DNA of 64,000 nucleotides from Eggerthellaceae bacterium (GCA_022644775.1 JALCHN010000001.1:124001-188000), one strand, 5' to 3'; shown: positions 27,281 to 36,339, numbered from the stretch's first letter. The notes: a model not told the origin generated them from the letters alone. Numbers and translations: made by a program.

Positions 27281-27673
27281 TTAATCCATGTCCGCCAACA
27301 GGCCGTGCTTTTCGTAGCGCGTCACCCGCGAGATCTTGTTGTCCTCGTCGACGAAGACGACCTTGGGCGAAAGCTCCTTGGCTTCGGAAGGCTCGACGGC
27401 GGCGTAGGCCATGATGATCACCTTGTCGCCCTGCTGGGCGCAGCGGGCGGCCGCCCCGTTCAGGCAGATGATGCCGCTGCCGCGTTCGCCGGCGATTGCG
27501 TAGGTGACCAGGCGCTCGCCGTTGTTGACGTCGGCGATTTCCACGCGCTCGTATTCCAAGATGCCGGCGGCGTCCATCAGGTCCTCGTCGATCGTGATGC
27601 TGCCCACGTAGTCGAGGGCGGCCTGGGTCACGGTCGCGCGATGGATTTTGCCATGCAACATTTGAATGGACAT
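27281..27673 (-). CDS. panD: Aspartate 1-decarboxylase precursor
   Basis: 130 residues. PanD makes beta-alanine from aspartate using a pyruvoyl group formed by self-cleavage before the Ser of YVGSITID (about residue 25-31). Other conserved parts are [31 protein letters not shown] and [13 protein letters not shown] 27673 follows AGGAGCC about 9 nt upstream. First gene of the panD-panC-transporter operon. Confidence 0.97.
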   Translation of the reverse strand: MSIQMLHGKIHRATVTQAALDYVGSITIDEDLMDAAGILEYERVEIADVNNGERLVTYAIAGERGSGIICLNGAAARCAQQGDKVIIMAYAAVEPSEAKELSPKVVFVDEDNKISRVTRYEKHGLLADMD

Positions 27674-28546
27674 AGGGAAAGGCTCCTCTTTCTTATACAT
27701 ACGGACAGCGCCTGGCCCCTCTCGCTCGGGCGCCGTCCTGCATTCTGACCACCCCACCCCCGCGACGCAAACGAATTTGAAGAGACGCGGGGGACTGCGG
27801 GGGACTACCCAATATGAAAGCAAGCGTGCCAAACCGCTCCTGAACAGGGAGAACAGCGGGACGGCAGCTCGTTGACGCACGGATGGCAATAGACGACACC
27901 AATGCTTCTTGCCGTTTCTCGGGTGTATCTTCTATAAAAGGAAAGCGAAGCGAGCAGCGAAGCACCCTGTTGGACGCGTTGATTGCGGATGGCGTAGCGA
28001 CTGCGCCGTCCATGCGCATTCGTCGAACAATAAAGACGCTCTAACTACACGATCGATGGTGCAGCAGCGCCGCCGCACAGCATGCGCGGTTGATGCGACT
28101 CCTTGCGCAGGCAGCACGACGAGTGCTCGAACTGCAGGGTTGCTGCAATCCCGTGCACAGGGCGCACGGACGTTGCGCATTGGACACTCGTTTCGCACGG
28201 TCTTAGCAAAACCTCGCCCATCTTGCAGAGCAGATGCAGTCGATTTCGAGTTCGGACTCTAAAGAGAGGCCCGCCTGCATAAAACGCAGGGTTATGTCAC
28301 GCCGAACAGGGAAATCCTGCTCGTTCTGCACGGCCCTTGCACGATTCTGCTCAAGATGCACGGTTGCGTTTGATATCGCGCGCAATAACCGTGCGAAACG
28401 AGTTTGCAGAGCTTTGTCTCCCGTTCGGCCTGCAATAACCGTGCACTTTGAGCAGTCACGCACGCAGGACGGAAGTCGCCGAACCCAAATCGACTCACCA
28501 CCCGCTTGTCCAGCGAGCGCACCCGTCCCCCGACACGCCCAGGCAT
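27674..28546. other. 870-nt gene-free region with a recurring CTCG..GCACGG motif
   Basis: No gene is supported: frames are short, lack ribosome-binding sites and cross repeats. From about 28124 to 28454 a 24-nt motif of the type TGCTCGNNNTGCACGGTTNTTGC recurs in both orientations (plus: 28124, 28185, 28318, 28348; minus, right ends at 28403 and 28454). The promoter of panD should lie near 27700 but was not identified. Confidence 0.65.
28347..28455. repeat. Inverted repeat made of the CTGCTCAAGATGCACGGTT motif
   Basis: CTGCTCAAGATGCACGGTT (28347-28365) and AACCGTGCACTTTGAGCAG (28437-28455) are inverted copies matching at 17 of 19 positions, with 71 nt between them that contain another inverted copy of the core motif (28380-28403). 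Confidence 0.7.
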
Positions 28547-28580
28547 AAAAAAATCGCCGATGTCGTAAGACACCGGCGAT
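28547..28580 (-). terminator. Terminator of the tRNA-Ala gene
   Basis: On the minus strand ATCGCCGGTGTC pairs with GACATCGGCGAT (one G-T pair) around a TTAC loop, followed by a run of seven T. Confidence 0.92.
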
Positions 28581-28588
28581 GGCAATTG

Positions 28589-28664
28589 TGGTGGAGCCTA
28601 GGGGGTTCGAACCCCTGACCTCATGGCTGCCAGCCATGCGCTCTCCCAGCTGAGCTAAGGCCCC
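28589..28664 (-). tRNA. tRNA-Ala(GGC)
   Basis: 76 nt with encoded CCA. The acceptor GGGGCCT pairs with AGGCTCC (one G-T), discriminator A. The D arm is TAGCTCAGCTGGGAGAGC, the anticodon stem CATGG/CCATG encloses CTGGCAG (anticodon GGC), and the T arm is GGGGTTCGAACCCC. A promoter and a strong terminator flank it, so it is an independent unit. Confidence 0.97.
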
Positions 28665-28681
28665 GTAAATCAGCGATATGT

Positions 28682-28709
28682 ATATTACCAAAGACCGAAA
28701 TTCGGTCAA
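28682..28709 (-). promoter_or_regulatory. Promoter of tRNA-Ala
   Basis: Minus-strand TTGACC (28704-28709) and TAATAT (28682-28687) are 16 nt apart, ending 17 nt before the tRNA. A perfect 7-bp-arm palindrome GACCGAAATTCGGTC (28693-28707) lies within it. Confidence 0.65.
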
Positions 28710-28794
28710 GCATTTTCTGAAACTTTTTTTGAAAAATATCTCTCCACGCGCCTGAGCTGGGGATACGTATATTGTCATCTCTCAGAAAACCCGA

Positions 28795-29703
28795 TCACAC
28801 CGCCACGCCAACCGTCAGATGCATCATATAGAAGGAAAATCGCATGATGAAAATGGCGACGAAAATGAGGAGGGCGGCTAAAGAAAGCGAAATTATGCCT
28901 CGAAGCCGTCTCCGCTGAACGCCCAACCCCCTTTGATGCCGCATCACAATCGCGGGAATCACATACGAGGCGCCCAAAAGCACCGAAGCGGCAACGAGCA
29001 TCGGCCCGTACATCGGGACCAAATCGGCCACGACATACAGCTCATTGTGCATGCCGAGCACATCCGCGCCGATGTTGAGATGAAGCACGACCCACACAAC
29101 AGAAGCCGCGATTGACACCGCAAAGGAACAGCGCACCAACCGCGCCGAGCATTCGAACCCCTTCGAAATCCACAACACCAGCAAAGCAACGAGGGGACCG
29201 CCCATAAATGCGCTCACTGGCACCGTCGCCATGAAGAACGGGCTATCCCACGTTCTAATAGTCGGCACGGAATAAGCGACGCTCATCATCCCGAGGAACA
29301 CGAGCCCCATGACGCACATCGCGATGCGCAGCGCACGATCGATACCGCGACGCCACTGCAGCATGAACCCGCACAACCAGTACGCGGCGACGAGCGCGAG
29401 GAACCCCGCGGCGGTGAACACCTCGTTCGACAGAGGGCTCGCGCCCACGCGAGACAGCACATAGAGAGCATTCGCGGGATTGCCCAGATGGGTGGCGGAA
29501 GCGATAAGTCCGACCATGCAGAGCAACAGCGGAATCCACATGTTCTTGCGAATCTCGCGCCGGGCTTCATCGTTTACCGAACCAAACGAAAGCGGCACGA
29601 GCAGAATGAGCGCAGCGAGCACCGCCGAAGGAGCGATTGAAGTGAATACGGCAAGGGTGATCTCGCCCAGCGCATTCGAAAGCGCGAGGTCGGCTCCTGA
29701 CAT
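28795..29703 (-). CDS. DmsC-family membrane anchor subunit, second copy in the operon
   Basis: 302 residues with eight predicted membrane helices, the DmsC layout. In DMSO-reductase-type complexes this subunit oxidises menaquinol and passes electrons to the Fe-S subunit. The N-terminal pattern ALGEITLAVFTSIAPSAV and the ATHLGNPANALYVLSRVG segment match the other anchor gene at 30443 (LPLAVFTTLAPLGAG, ALHTADPSHGMFALNGLG), so the operon carries two paralogous anchors of different length. It is 12 nt after the chaperone gene and has GGGAG 7 nt before ATG 29703. Confidence 0.88.
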   Translation of the reverse strand: MSGADLALSNALGEITLAVFTSIAPSAVLAALILLVPLSFGSVNDEARREIRKNMWIPLLLCMVGLIASATHLGNPANALYVLSRVGASPLSNEVFTAAGFLALVAAYWLCGFMLQWRRGIDRALRIAMCVMGLVFLGMMSVAYSVPTIRTWDSPFFMATVPVSAFMGGPLVALLVLWISKGFECSARLVRCSFAVSIAASVVWVVLHLNIGADVLGMHNELYVVADLVPMYGPMLVAASVLLGASYVIPAIVMRHQRGLGVQRRRLRGIISLSLAALLIFVAIFIMRFSFYMMHLTVGVAV

Positions 29704-29715
29704 GATTCCACTCCC

Positions 29716-30357
29716 CTATCGATAGAACCTCGTCGGCTTTGCGTTCAGATGCAGCGACGCGCACATACCCGACAGCGTGGCATTCGTCGTCTCCGCCAAT
29801 CCTTTATAGAGCGAATGGCGGCTCGCGCTCTGCAGAAGCTCCACGTAGTGCAAAGCCCACGTGAGAAAATGAGCCTCCAAAAATTCGCGCACCAGATCCG
29901 GTCGATGCGCGGCCAGCCACGCCGTGAGCTGGAACATCGTGCCGATATGGTCGTCGGGCATGGCATGACCGCCCGCTACCGAAACTCCCTGTTGCGACAG
30001 CCAATCGTGAAGAGCGATTTCGCTCGCCCCGAACATCACGCCATCGCGGTCGGTGTAGACCGATCCCCACGGGCTCGCCTCTTTGTGGCCAGGGCCTATG
30101 AAGAGGCGACGATATTCCCGCGAAGCCTCTTCTCGGTCACCGGAAGCGCCCGCACGCATTGCGCTTAGAGGCTGAACGATCCCGGAAGGCTCGACAAAGG
30201 GCCACTCGTGCGCAGCCTCCTCCACATCAAGCGAGGCAAAGGCATCGAGCACCGCGCCTACAGATTGCTGCAACGGATCGTACAGGTAGACCGGCGCCAG
30301 CGTCTGTCCGATGAACACCAAACCGTCCAGCTGATCATCGGTGATTGTTTCCGCCAT
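29716..30357 (-). CDS. TorD/DmsD-family redox enzyme maturation chaperone
   Basis: 213 residues from ATG 30357 (GAGGGAG 6 nt upstream); an ATG at 30381 with GGAGAGGA is an equally possible start and would add 8 residues. All-helical TorD family: it binds the twin-arginine leader of the molybdoenzyme and helps cofactor insertion before export. Family segments include EYRRLFIGPGHKEASPWGSVY and PDDHIGTMFQLTAWLA. Its client is presumably the catalytic subunit at 31922. It lies between the two anchor genes, 85 nt after the first. Confidence 0.9.
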   Translation of the reverse strand: MAETITDDQLDGLVFIGQTLAPVYLYDPLQQSVGAVLDAFASLDVEEAAHEWPFVEPSGIVQPLSAMRAGASGDREEASREYRRLFIGPGHKEASPWGSVYTDRDGVMFGASEIALHDWLSQQGVSVAGGHAMPDDHIGTMFQLTAWLAAHRPDLVREFLEAHFLTWALHYVELLQSASRHSLYKGLAETTNATLSGMCASLHLNAKPTRFYR

Positions 30358-30442
30358 GGCGTTCTCCCTCGCATTCTTCATTCGTTTGCGTCCTCTCCAA
30401 CGCAAAAAGAGCGGGCCGATTACTCGACCCGCTCCTCGTATG

Positions 30443-31285
30443 CTACATCACGGTTACGCCCACCGAGAGGAACAGGGCATAGAAGACCAGCCTGAGCATG
30501 AAGACGCCGACGCACGATTCCACGATAGCACGCACCGCGACAGCGGACGTCATGCCTGCCTTGTATCCGCGGACGAGCTCGAAGCACGCTACCGCCACAA
30601 GCACGAGGCCCGCGACAGCCCAGCCCATCGCAGCGCCCGTCAACTGGGACCCAGAGACAACAGCGTTACCGGCGCCGGACACCATCGCCAAATGAGCCAC
30701 CTGAGCGATAACGGCAACGGCGGCACCTACAAGCGCAAGGACACGCAGCGCGCCCGCCGCTTTGCCTTCATGACCGGACAGAGCCAGAGCCGCAAAGGCG
30801 CTGCCGCCCAGAAGGGCGAACCCAAGCACCTCGATCGGCACGAGCGGCGTGCTCCACGACACGATGGTCGGCACGTGGTACGCAAGGCCCACGAACAGGG
30901 CAAAGACGAGACCGAGGATGCCCGTCACGAGGGAGAACGCCTTGCGGCTACCGCCCAGTTTGCCCCGCGACGCCATGATGGCGTACACAAGCGCAACCAC
31001 CACGAACACGCCGCCAACGCAGATCTCATTCGTGAGCGGGGAATGCCCCAAGCCGTTAAGGGCGAACATGCCATGCGAAGGATCGGCGGTATGGAGAGCA
31101 GAAGCGATGAAGCCCACGATGACCGCGATGAGGGGAACCCAGGTAAGCCTATCGATACGTTTCAGCGTCGCCTCGTCGTATTCGTTCGCGGAAAAGGCGA
31201 CCGCAAGGGCGATGAAGGCGCCCGCACCCAAAGGTGCCAGCGTGGTGAACACCGCCAGCGGCAGTTCAGCAAAAGCCGTTTCCAT
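30443..31285 (-). CDS. DmsC-family membrane anchor subunit, first copy
   Basis: 280 residues, eight predicted helices, DmsC family. The segments FIASALHTADPSHGMFALNG, LGHSPLTNEICVGGVF and AYHVPTIVSWSTPL are typical of this quinol-oxidising anchor. Its start overlaps the stop of the Fe-S subunit gene by 1 nt (TAATG), so translation is coupled; this makes it the more likely stoichiometric partner of that subunit. See the second paralogue at 28795. Confidence 0.9.
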   Translation of the reverse strand: METAFAELPLAVFTTLAPLGAGAFIALAVAFSANEYDEATLKRIDRLTWVPLIAVIVGFIASALHTADPSHGMFALNGLGHSPLTNEICVGGVFVVVALVYAIMASRGKLGGSRKAFSLVTGILGLVFALFVGLAYHVPTIVSWSTPLVPIEVLGFALLGGSAFAALALSGHEGKAAGALRVLALVGAAVAVIAQVAHLAMVSGAGNAVVSGSQLTGAAMGWAVAGLVLVAVACFELVRGYKAGMTSAVAVRAIVESCVGVFMLRLVFYALFLSVGVTVM

Positions 31286-31908
31286 TATTGAGCCACCTCC
31301 GCAGTGTTGACGACGCTGCCTTCGTCGGAATCAACCGGCTTCGCATCGTCGTTGGTCTTGATGAACAGGTTCGGATCGGTGTAGGAGCTATCGGGCAGCG
31401 GCGCGATGTTCGCGCGCTCGCCGAGCTGTTCCATCTCTTCGACGGTGCCGAATTCCAGAGCGCGCAGAGGGCACGCATCCACGCACATGGGGTTCTTGCC
31501 TTCTGCAACGCGGTCGGCGCAGCCGTCGCACTTCACCGAATGGCCCAGGGACCGATCGACGCGCGGAGCGTTGTAAGGGCACGCCATATGGCAGTAACCG
31601 CAGCCGATGCACTTATTGGTATCCACCGACACCAACCCCGTATCGGCATCCTTGTGCATGGCGCCCGTCGGGCACACGCTCGTGCACGCCGGATTGTCGC
31701 AATGGTTGCACGACATCGAAATGTGGTAGACGAAGGCCGAGGTCACGCACGTGCCGTCGTCGGCGACGTCCCACGAACCGCCTTCATAATCGAACACTTT
31801 GCGATAGGCAGTGTCCACGCCAAGGTCCTTGTAATCCTTGCATGCCATTTCACAGGTCTTGCAGCCCGTGCACCGCGTGGTGTCGAAATAAAACGCGTAT
31901 TGGGTCAT
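31285..31908 (-). CDS. DmsB-like Fe-S electron transfer subunit (four [4Fe-4S] clusters)
   Basis: 207 residues. Four ferredoxin-type cysteine groups are visible: CTGCKTCEMACKD at the N terminus, CNHCDNPACTSVCP, CIGCGYCHMACPYNAP, and CDGCADRVAEGKNPMCVDAC. This is the standard DmsB arrangement that wires the membrane anchor to the molybdenum subunit. No Tat signal is present; it would be carried out with the catalytic subunit. A very good ribosome-binding site (GGAGG, 8 nt) precedes ATG 31908. It is 13 nt after the catalytic subunit gene. Confidence 0.95.
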   Translation of the reverse strand: MTQYAFYFDTTRCTGCKTCEMACKDYKDLGVDTAYRKVFDYEGGSWDVADDGTCVTSAFVYHISMSCNHCDNPACTSVCPTGAMHKDADTGLVSVDTNKCIGCGYCHMACPYNAPRVDRSLGHSVKCDGCADRVAEGKNPMCVDACPLRALEFGTVEEMEQLGERANIAPLPDSSYTDPNLFIKTNDDAKPVDSDEGSVVNTAEVAQ

Positions 31909-31921
31909 TTCGCTACCTCCC

Positions 31922-34432
31922 CTACGCCTTGGTCACTTGAACGATCATGGAATGAGCCGGGCCGTTTCCGCGGGAAAGCGCGTTGGGCTTGTAGGTGGTA
32001 AGCGTGTTCACGCAGCCGCCCTTGTCCACACGGTCGCCGTCCATGTCCGCATCGTGCCATGCGCCCTGAGGAATGCCGACGGTTCCGGGAATAATGCGGT
32101 TCGTGACGCGTGCCTCGATTTGAATCTCTCCCGCAGGGCTCTTCACGCGCACCTGGTCCAAATTGGAAATACCGCGCGTTTCGGCATCGATTGGATTGAT
32201 CCATACCTGCTGGCGGGCGGCCTGCTCAAGCTCGTCGATAAAGCCGTAGCTCGAATGGGTACGGGACTTGTGATGAAAACCGGCGCAATACAGCGGATAT
32301 TCGTCAGTCGTAGAGCCATATCCCTCGAAACCAGGGGTAAAGCAGGGAATGGGACTGATGCTTTGGTCCTCGTCGTATTCCCAGGTATCGGCAATATTCG
32401 CCAGAGCTTCGGAGTAAATTTCGATTTTCCCAGAGGGAGTGCCCAGCGGATGCGCTTCGGGATCTTTGCAGAAGTCCTCGAGGCCGATGACATTGGGCAG
32501 CGCCTGCTTGAACACGCCCTGCTTCTTGATTTCTTCCCACGTGGGCATCTGCGTGCCTTCTAGAGCGGCTGCTTCCCTGCCCTGCTCGTAGAGGTACTGC
32601 ACCCACTCATCGTGCGTCCTGCCCTGGGTAAACTCGTCCTTTACGCCCATCTTGTCAGCGATATCGGCCATTACATCGTAGCTGGAACGGCATTCACCTG
32701 GGGCTTGCTGAGCGGGTCCGCCCACCGTAACGCCCGTATACCATTCACTGTATCCCTGCGTCTGCATGTTCAGCTGTTCGGAACGCATCGCATCCGGAAG
32801 CAAGATATCCGCGTATTTGGCAGAGTCCGTCAGCACCGTATCCCACACCAGGATGAACAAATCATCATCGTCCTTCTGGCTGAGCATCTCATGGACCTTG
32901 TCGATATTGCCGTGCTGATTCGTGATGCAGTTGCCCGCATAGTCCCAAATAAAGTGAATGTTGTTCTTGAGCTTACCGTCGGGCAGCGCATTCTTCTTGT
33001 CGACAACACCCGCATTCGTTGTTGACATGTCGGTGCCATGGTCCACGGCATTGAGCCACTCGTAACAAGGAATGGACCAGGTTACCGCATTTGCAGGTAC
33101 ACCGCCTTCAGGCACGATGCCCGTTTCGGAATCCGCATCGTCGTTCGGAAGACTGTCGACCAGATACGTAGGCGGCTCGGCCTCGCGCTGACCCGTATTG
33201 GTACCCGGCTTTCCTATCTGGCCCAAAGCGATTGGCACCATGCAGATCGCACGCGTCGTATCTTCGCCATTCGTATGGCGCTGCGGGCCCCAACCTTGGC
33301 ATACGAATGGCGCCTTGGCGTTTTCCAAATCCGCAGCAAGCTCGCGAATCCTCTCAGCGGGAATCTGCGTGATCGGCGCCGCCCATTCCGGAGTCTTCTC
33401 CACCTTGTCGTAGCCGGTTCCCATCACATAGTCCTTGAAAGACTTGTTCTGGCCCTTGGCAGACGCGGGCATCGTCTGTTCATCCCAGCCAACGGTATGG
33501 GTGAGCAGGAATTCCTCGTCGGTTTTCCCGTCCACGATGAACTCATGAATAAGAGCCATGCACAATGCGGCATCGGTTCCCGTGCGAATGGGCAGCCACT
33601 CATCTGCATGGCCGGACGCGGACTCGTTCATTCGATAATCGATATTGATGACTTTGCCGCCACGCGCTTTGATGGCTTCACGAGCACGAGCGAAATCCCA
33701 CGTTGTGTTCGCACCGCCCATGCGCGTCTCCGCAGGGCTGTTGCCGAACATGACCAGAAGGTCGGAATGGTCCGCCGCCTCAGTCATCGAAGATGCGTTT
33801 TTCGCATCATAAGGGCTGAATACGCTCCCCTTCTTTTTATCGGAACCGTACATGTAGGGCATCGCAACGAGAATCTGATTAGCGGAATAGTCGTAGGCGC
33901 GAGCCAAGTATCCGCCGCATGCATCTAGGAGGCGCTTGGACGGATTGCCCGTCGTGGAATACATGCCCGTTGCGTAAATCAGGTGAATCGCATCGTTTCC
34001 GTAACGCGAAATAGTGTCTTTCAACTTGTCGGCGATGGTATCAATCGCCTCGTCCCAGCTGATGCGCTCGAACTTACCCTCGCCGCGCTTGCCCACGCGC
34101 TTCATCGGGTAGAGCAGGCGGTCCGGCGAATTGACCCAGCGGCGCATGCTGCGGCCGCGCAGGCAGGCGCGCGCTTGGAAATCCGCATTACCCGTGTCGT
34201 CGGTTTCCATGTACTGGATCTTCCCGTCTTTGGAATGCCACTTGAACACGCAGTTGCCGCCGCAGTTGACGTTGCACTGACTCCAATTGATCTCTTCGGT
34301 GCCGGCGGCTTCGTCCGCCTTCGCCTGAATGGCGTCTTCCGAAAGCGCAACGGTGCCGCCGACGCCCGCGAGCGCCGCTAAAGCGCCCGCCGACTTGACG
34401 AACGACCTGCGACTCATGTCAGTCTTCGGCAT
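31922..34432 (-). CDS. DMSO-reductase-family molybdopterin oxidoreductase, catalytic subunit
   Basis: 836 residues. A twin-arginine leader (SRRSFVKSAG) sends the folded enzyme across the membrane. CNVNCGGNC plus a later Cys in ARACLRG bind the FS0 [4Fe-4S] cluster. AYDYSANQILVAMPYMYG carries the Ser position that ligates molybdenum in DMSO-reductase-type (rather than Cys or Sec) enzymes. The C-terminal domain (IPQGAWHD, NTLTTYKPNALSRG) binds the pterin. The substrate cannot be read from sequence; in Eggerthellaceae close relatives act on sulfoxides, N-oxides or catechols. GGGGAGGAG precedes ATG 34432. First gene of the operon. Confidence 0.93.
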   Translation of the reverse strand: MPKTDMSRRSFVKSAGALAALAGVGGTVALSEDAIQAKADEAAGTEEINWSQCNVNCGGNCVFKWHSKDGKIQYMETDDTGNADFQARACLRGRSMRRWVNSPDRLLYPMKRVGKRGEGKFERISWDEAIDTIADKLKDTISRYGNDAIHLIYATGMYSTTGNPSKRLLDACGGYLARAYDYSANQILVAMPYMYGSDKKKGSVFSPYDAKNASSMTEAADHSDLLVMFGNSPAETRMGGANTTWDFARAREAIKARGGKVINIDYRMNESASGHADEWLPIRTGTDAALCMALIHEFIVDGKTDEEFLLTHTVGWDEQTMPASAKGQNKSFKDYVMGTGYDKVEKTPEWAAPITQIPAERIRELAADLENAKAPFVCQGWGPQRHTNGEDTTRAICMVPIALGQIGKPGTNTGQREAEPPTYLVDSLPNDDADSETGIVPEGGVPANAVTWSIPCYEWLNAVDHGTDMSTTNAGVVDKKNALPDGKLKNNIHFIWDYAGNCITNQHGNIDKVHEMLSQKDDDDLFILVWDTVLTDSAKYADILLPDAMRSEQLNMQTQGYSEWYTGVTVGGPAQQAPGECRSSYDVMADIADKMGVKDEFTQGRTHDEWVQYLYEQGREAAALEGTQMPTWEEIKKQGVFKQALPNVIGLEDFCKDPEAHPLGTPSGKIEIYSEALANIADTWEYDEDQSISPIPCFTPGFEGYGSTTDEYPLYCAGFHHKSRTHSSYGFIDELEQAARQQVWINPIDAETRGISNLDQVRVKSPAGEIQIEARVTNRIIPGTVGIPQGAWHDADMDGDRVDKGGCVNTLTTYKPNALSRGNGPAHSMIVQVTKA

Positions 34433-34458
34433 AGGTTCTCCTCCCCTTCTCGTTTGGT

Positions 34459-34515
34459 GGGGAAGCCCCGTTCCAAGCGAACCGATACGCTTCCCCAAGT
34501 CCCTGCGAGGGACTT
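34459..34515. promoter_or_regulatory. Inverted repeats in the control region between the reductase operon and luxR gene
   Basis: GGGGAAGC (34459-34466) and GCTTCCCC (34489-34496) form a spaced inverted repeat, and AAGTCCCTGCGAGGGACTT (34497-34515) forms a compact hairpin directly after it. Both lie in the 269-nt divergent promoter region and are candidate operators for the LuxR protein. Confidence 0.4.
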
Positions 34516-34701
34516 TCTTCGTCACTGAAAGTACCAGTATCGACGAGCTCCCCTTGTCACATGAAGTGTGGGATTTTCTGGTTACACGCGTGCGAACTGG
34601 GAAAACGACGATACCTAAATGCCCTTCCGCACGCAAGCCGGCAGGCGACGCGCAGGGGCCTTTGCTATCATCTATTACAGGGATTCGAGAGGGAGAGGCG
34701 C

Positions 34702-36279
34702 GTGCGAAGCCTTCTGTTACATATGCTCAAGCCGAATATCGGCCTGATTGGCTACGCCTTGTTCCTTGCGGTAAACGCCACGGGCATCTGGGGAGGGGTC
34801 TTCCCCTTCCTGCCGCTGACCATGCAGACGCACGAGATCATGTTCTGGTTCTACCTGTCGCAATCCGTCGCCCTGTTCGTCACGCTGTTCCTGCTTGCGC
34901 GCGCAACCTACGTCACGCATCGGCCCACTTTCACCTCGCTGATCTTGATAGCCGCATTCGTCTATGCCGTTGGATGGTCGTTCCTCATCGCCGCCATGTA
35001 TTTCCATGGATGCGAGCTTCAACTCTCCATCGCGGGCGGCATCTCCCTCGGCGCGAGCAGCGCCCAGTTCTATCTGCTCTGGCAGCAGTTCTTCGCGGCG
35101 AGCGAACCCGAAGAGGGCATGAGGGACCTCATCTGCGGCTTTGCCTATTCGGCGTTGATGTATTTCGCCCTCTACCTGCTCCCCCATGCGGTGACGGCCT
35201 ACCTTATCCCCCTCGTGTTCGTCCCCCTGTTTGCCCTTGCACTGATTTTGAGCAACCGCCGCATCGATTTCGACCAGCCGATGTTCGAGGACAAGCCATC
35301 CGAAAACGTGCGCGTCTATCGCCGGTTCGTCATCGCCTCTTGGCGCAGCATGCTCGCCGTGGGCGCAATCGCGCTCTGCGCCGGCGTCGTACGATCGATC
35401 GCCATCGAGCGCCCCGAGATCGGAACAATCGTCAACGTTCTCTCCATAGTCGCCCTGCTCGTCGTCGCTCTGCTCGTGCTCTTTCTCTGGCGCAACAAAG
35501 GGCTGCGACTCAACATCATGAAGCTCTACCGCATCGTGTTTCCCTTGCTGATCGTCGCCTTCGCCGTGCTGCCGTTCGCGAACCTCTCATACACGCGGTT
35601 TCTCGCGGCGGCGCTCTTCGCCCTCTACTCAATCGGCCTGATGCTCGCCATGATGCAATGCGCCCAGATCTCGCGCGACAACGGCATCGCCCCCTCTTTC
35701 GCATTCGGCCTGTTCGGCGGCGTCGTCTACGCCATGCACGATGTCGGTTTCCTTGTGGGCACCGCCTCGGACAACGTCGCCGCCCAAGGGCTGCCCGTCC
35801 TTTTCGTCACCGCGCTTCTGGCAGTCTCCATCCTGGCGCTGATGTTCTTCTTCAGCTCGATCGATTTCAAGAATTCCCGGTCCCAGCTCATCTGCGGCGA
35901 CATTCAGCTCATCGCCCCCGCCGAAGCGACAATCGAGCTGCGCCCGAAACGGGATGCGTCCGCTGCAAACGGAGACGAAGCCCATATGGGCCAGCGGGAG
36001 AGCGAGAAGAAGCTGCCCTACAATCCGAAGAACGGCGAGAATCGCAGCGCGTTCAACGACCGGCTCTCCCTGAAAGTTGCCGACGTCCAGCAGGCATGCG
36101 GCTTGAGCGACCGCGAAACCGAGGTCACCGACTACGTCGTGCGCGGCTACACCGTTGCGAGCATCGCCGAACAGCTCTATGTGTCCGAAAACACCGTGCG
36201 CACGCACATGAAGCGCATCTACGCGAAATGCAAGGTGCATAAAAAGCAGGAGCTCATCGATTTGGTCGAAGCGCGCTAA
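34702..36279 (+). CDS. Membrane-bound LuxR-family regulator (multi-helix sensor with C-terminal HTH)
   Basis: 525 residues. About twelve hydrophobic helices (residues about 7-400) are followed by a cytoplasmic linker and a LuxR/GerE helix-turn-helix at the C terminus: GLSDRETEVTDYVVRGYTV and VSENTVRTHMKRIYAK. Many Eggerthellaceae reductase operons are paired with such regulators, which are thought to sense the substrate in the membrane. Being divergent from the reductase operon, it likely controls it. The start is GTG 34702, preceded by GAGGGAG; an ATG at 34723 is the alternative. No terminator was seen after it. Confidence 0.9.
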   Translation: MRSLLLHMLKPNIGLIGYALFLAVNATGIWGGVFPFLPLTMQTHEIMFWFYLSQSVALFVTLFLLARATYVTHRPTFTSLILIAAFVYAVGWSFLIAAMYFHGCELQLSIAGGISLGASSAQFYLLWQQFFAASEPEEGMRDLICGFAYSALMYFALYLLPHAVTAYLIPLVFVPLFALALILSNRRIDFDQPMFEDKPSENVRVYRRFVIASWRSMLAVGAIALCAGVVRSIAIERPEIGTIVNVLSIVALLVVALLVLFLWRNKGLRLNIMKLYRIVFPLLIVAFAVLPFANLSYTRFLAAALFALYSIGLMLAMMQCAQISRDNGIAPSFAFGLFGGVVYAMHDVGFLVGTASDNVAAQGLPVLFVTALLAVSILALMFFFSSIDFKNSRSQLICGDIQLIAPAEATIELRPKRDASAANGDEAHMGQRESEKKLPYNPKNGENRSAFNDRLSLKVADVQQACGLSDRETEVTDYVVRGYTVASIAEQLYVSENTVRTHMKRIYAKCKVHKKQELIDLVEAR

Positions 36280-36339
36280 CCGCCCCGCTGCTTCAGCGCG
36301 GTATGCTTGCACCAGCATCCGCCAACGAAAGGACCGCCC

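Noticed and set aside
27909-28262. Small genes in the panD-tRNA gap
   Set aside because: No ribosome-binding sites, Arg/Cys-rich random-looking products, and the frames cross repeated motifs.
28589-28664. Integrated element using tRNA-Ala as attachment site
   Set aside because: No integrase gene and no duplicated tRNA 3' end were seen in the window.
31922-34432. Selenocysteine or Cys-ligated (formate dehydrogenase/nitrate reductase type) molybdoenzyme
   Set aside because: The ligand region reads AYDYSANQ, with Ser as in the DMSO reductase group, and there is no in-frame TGA.
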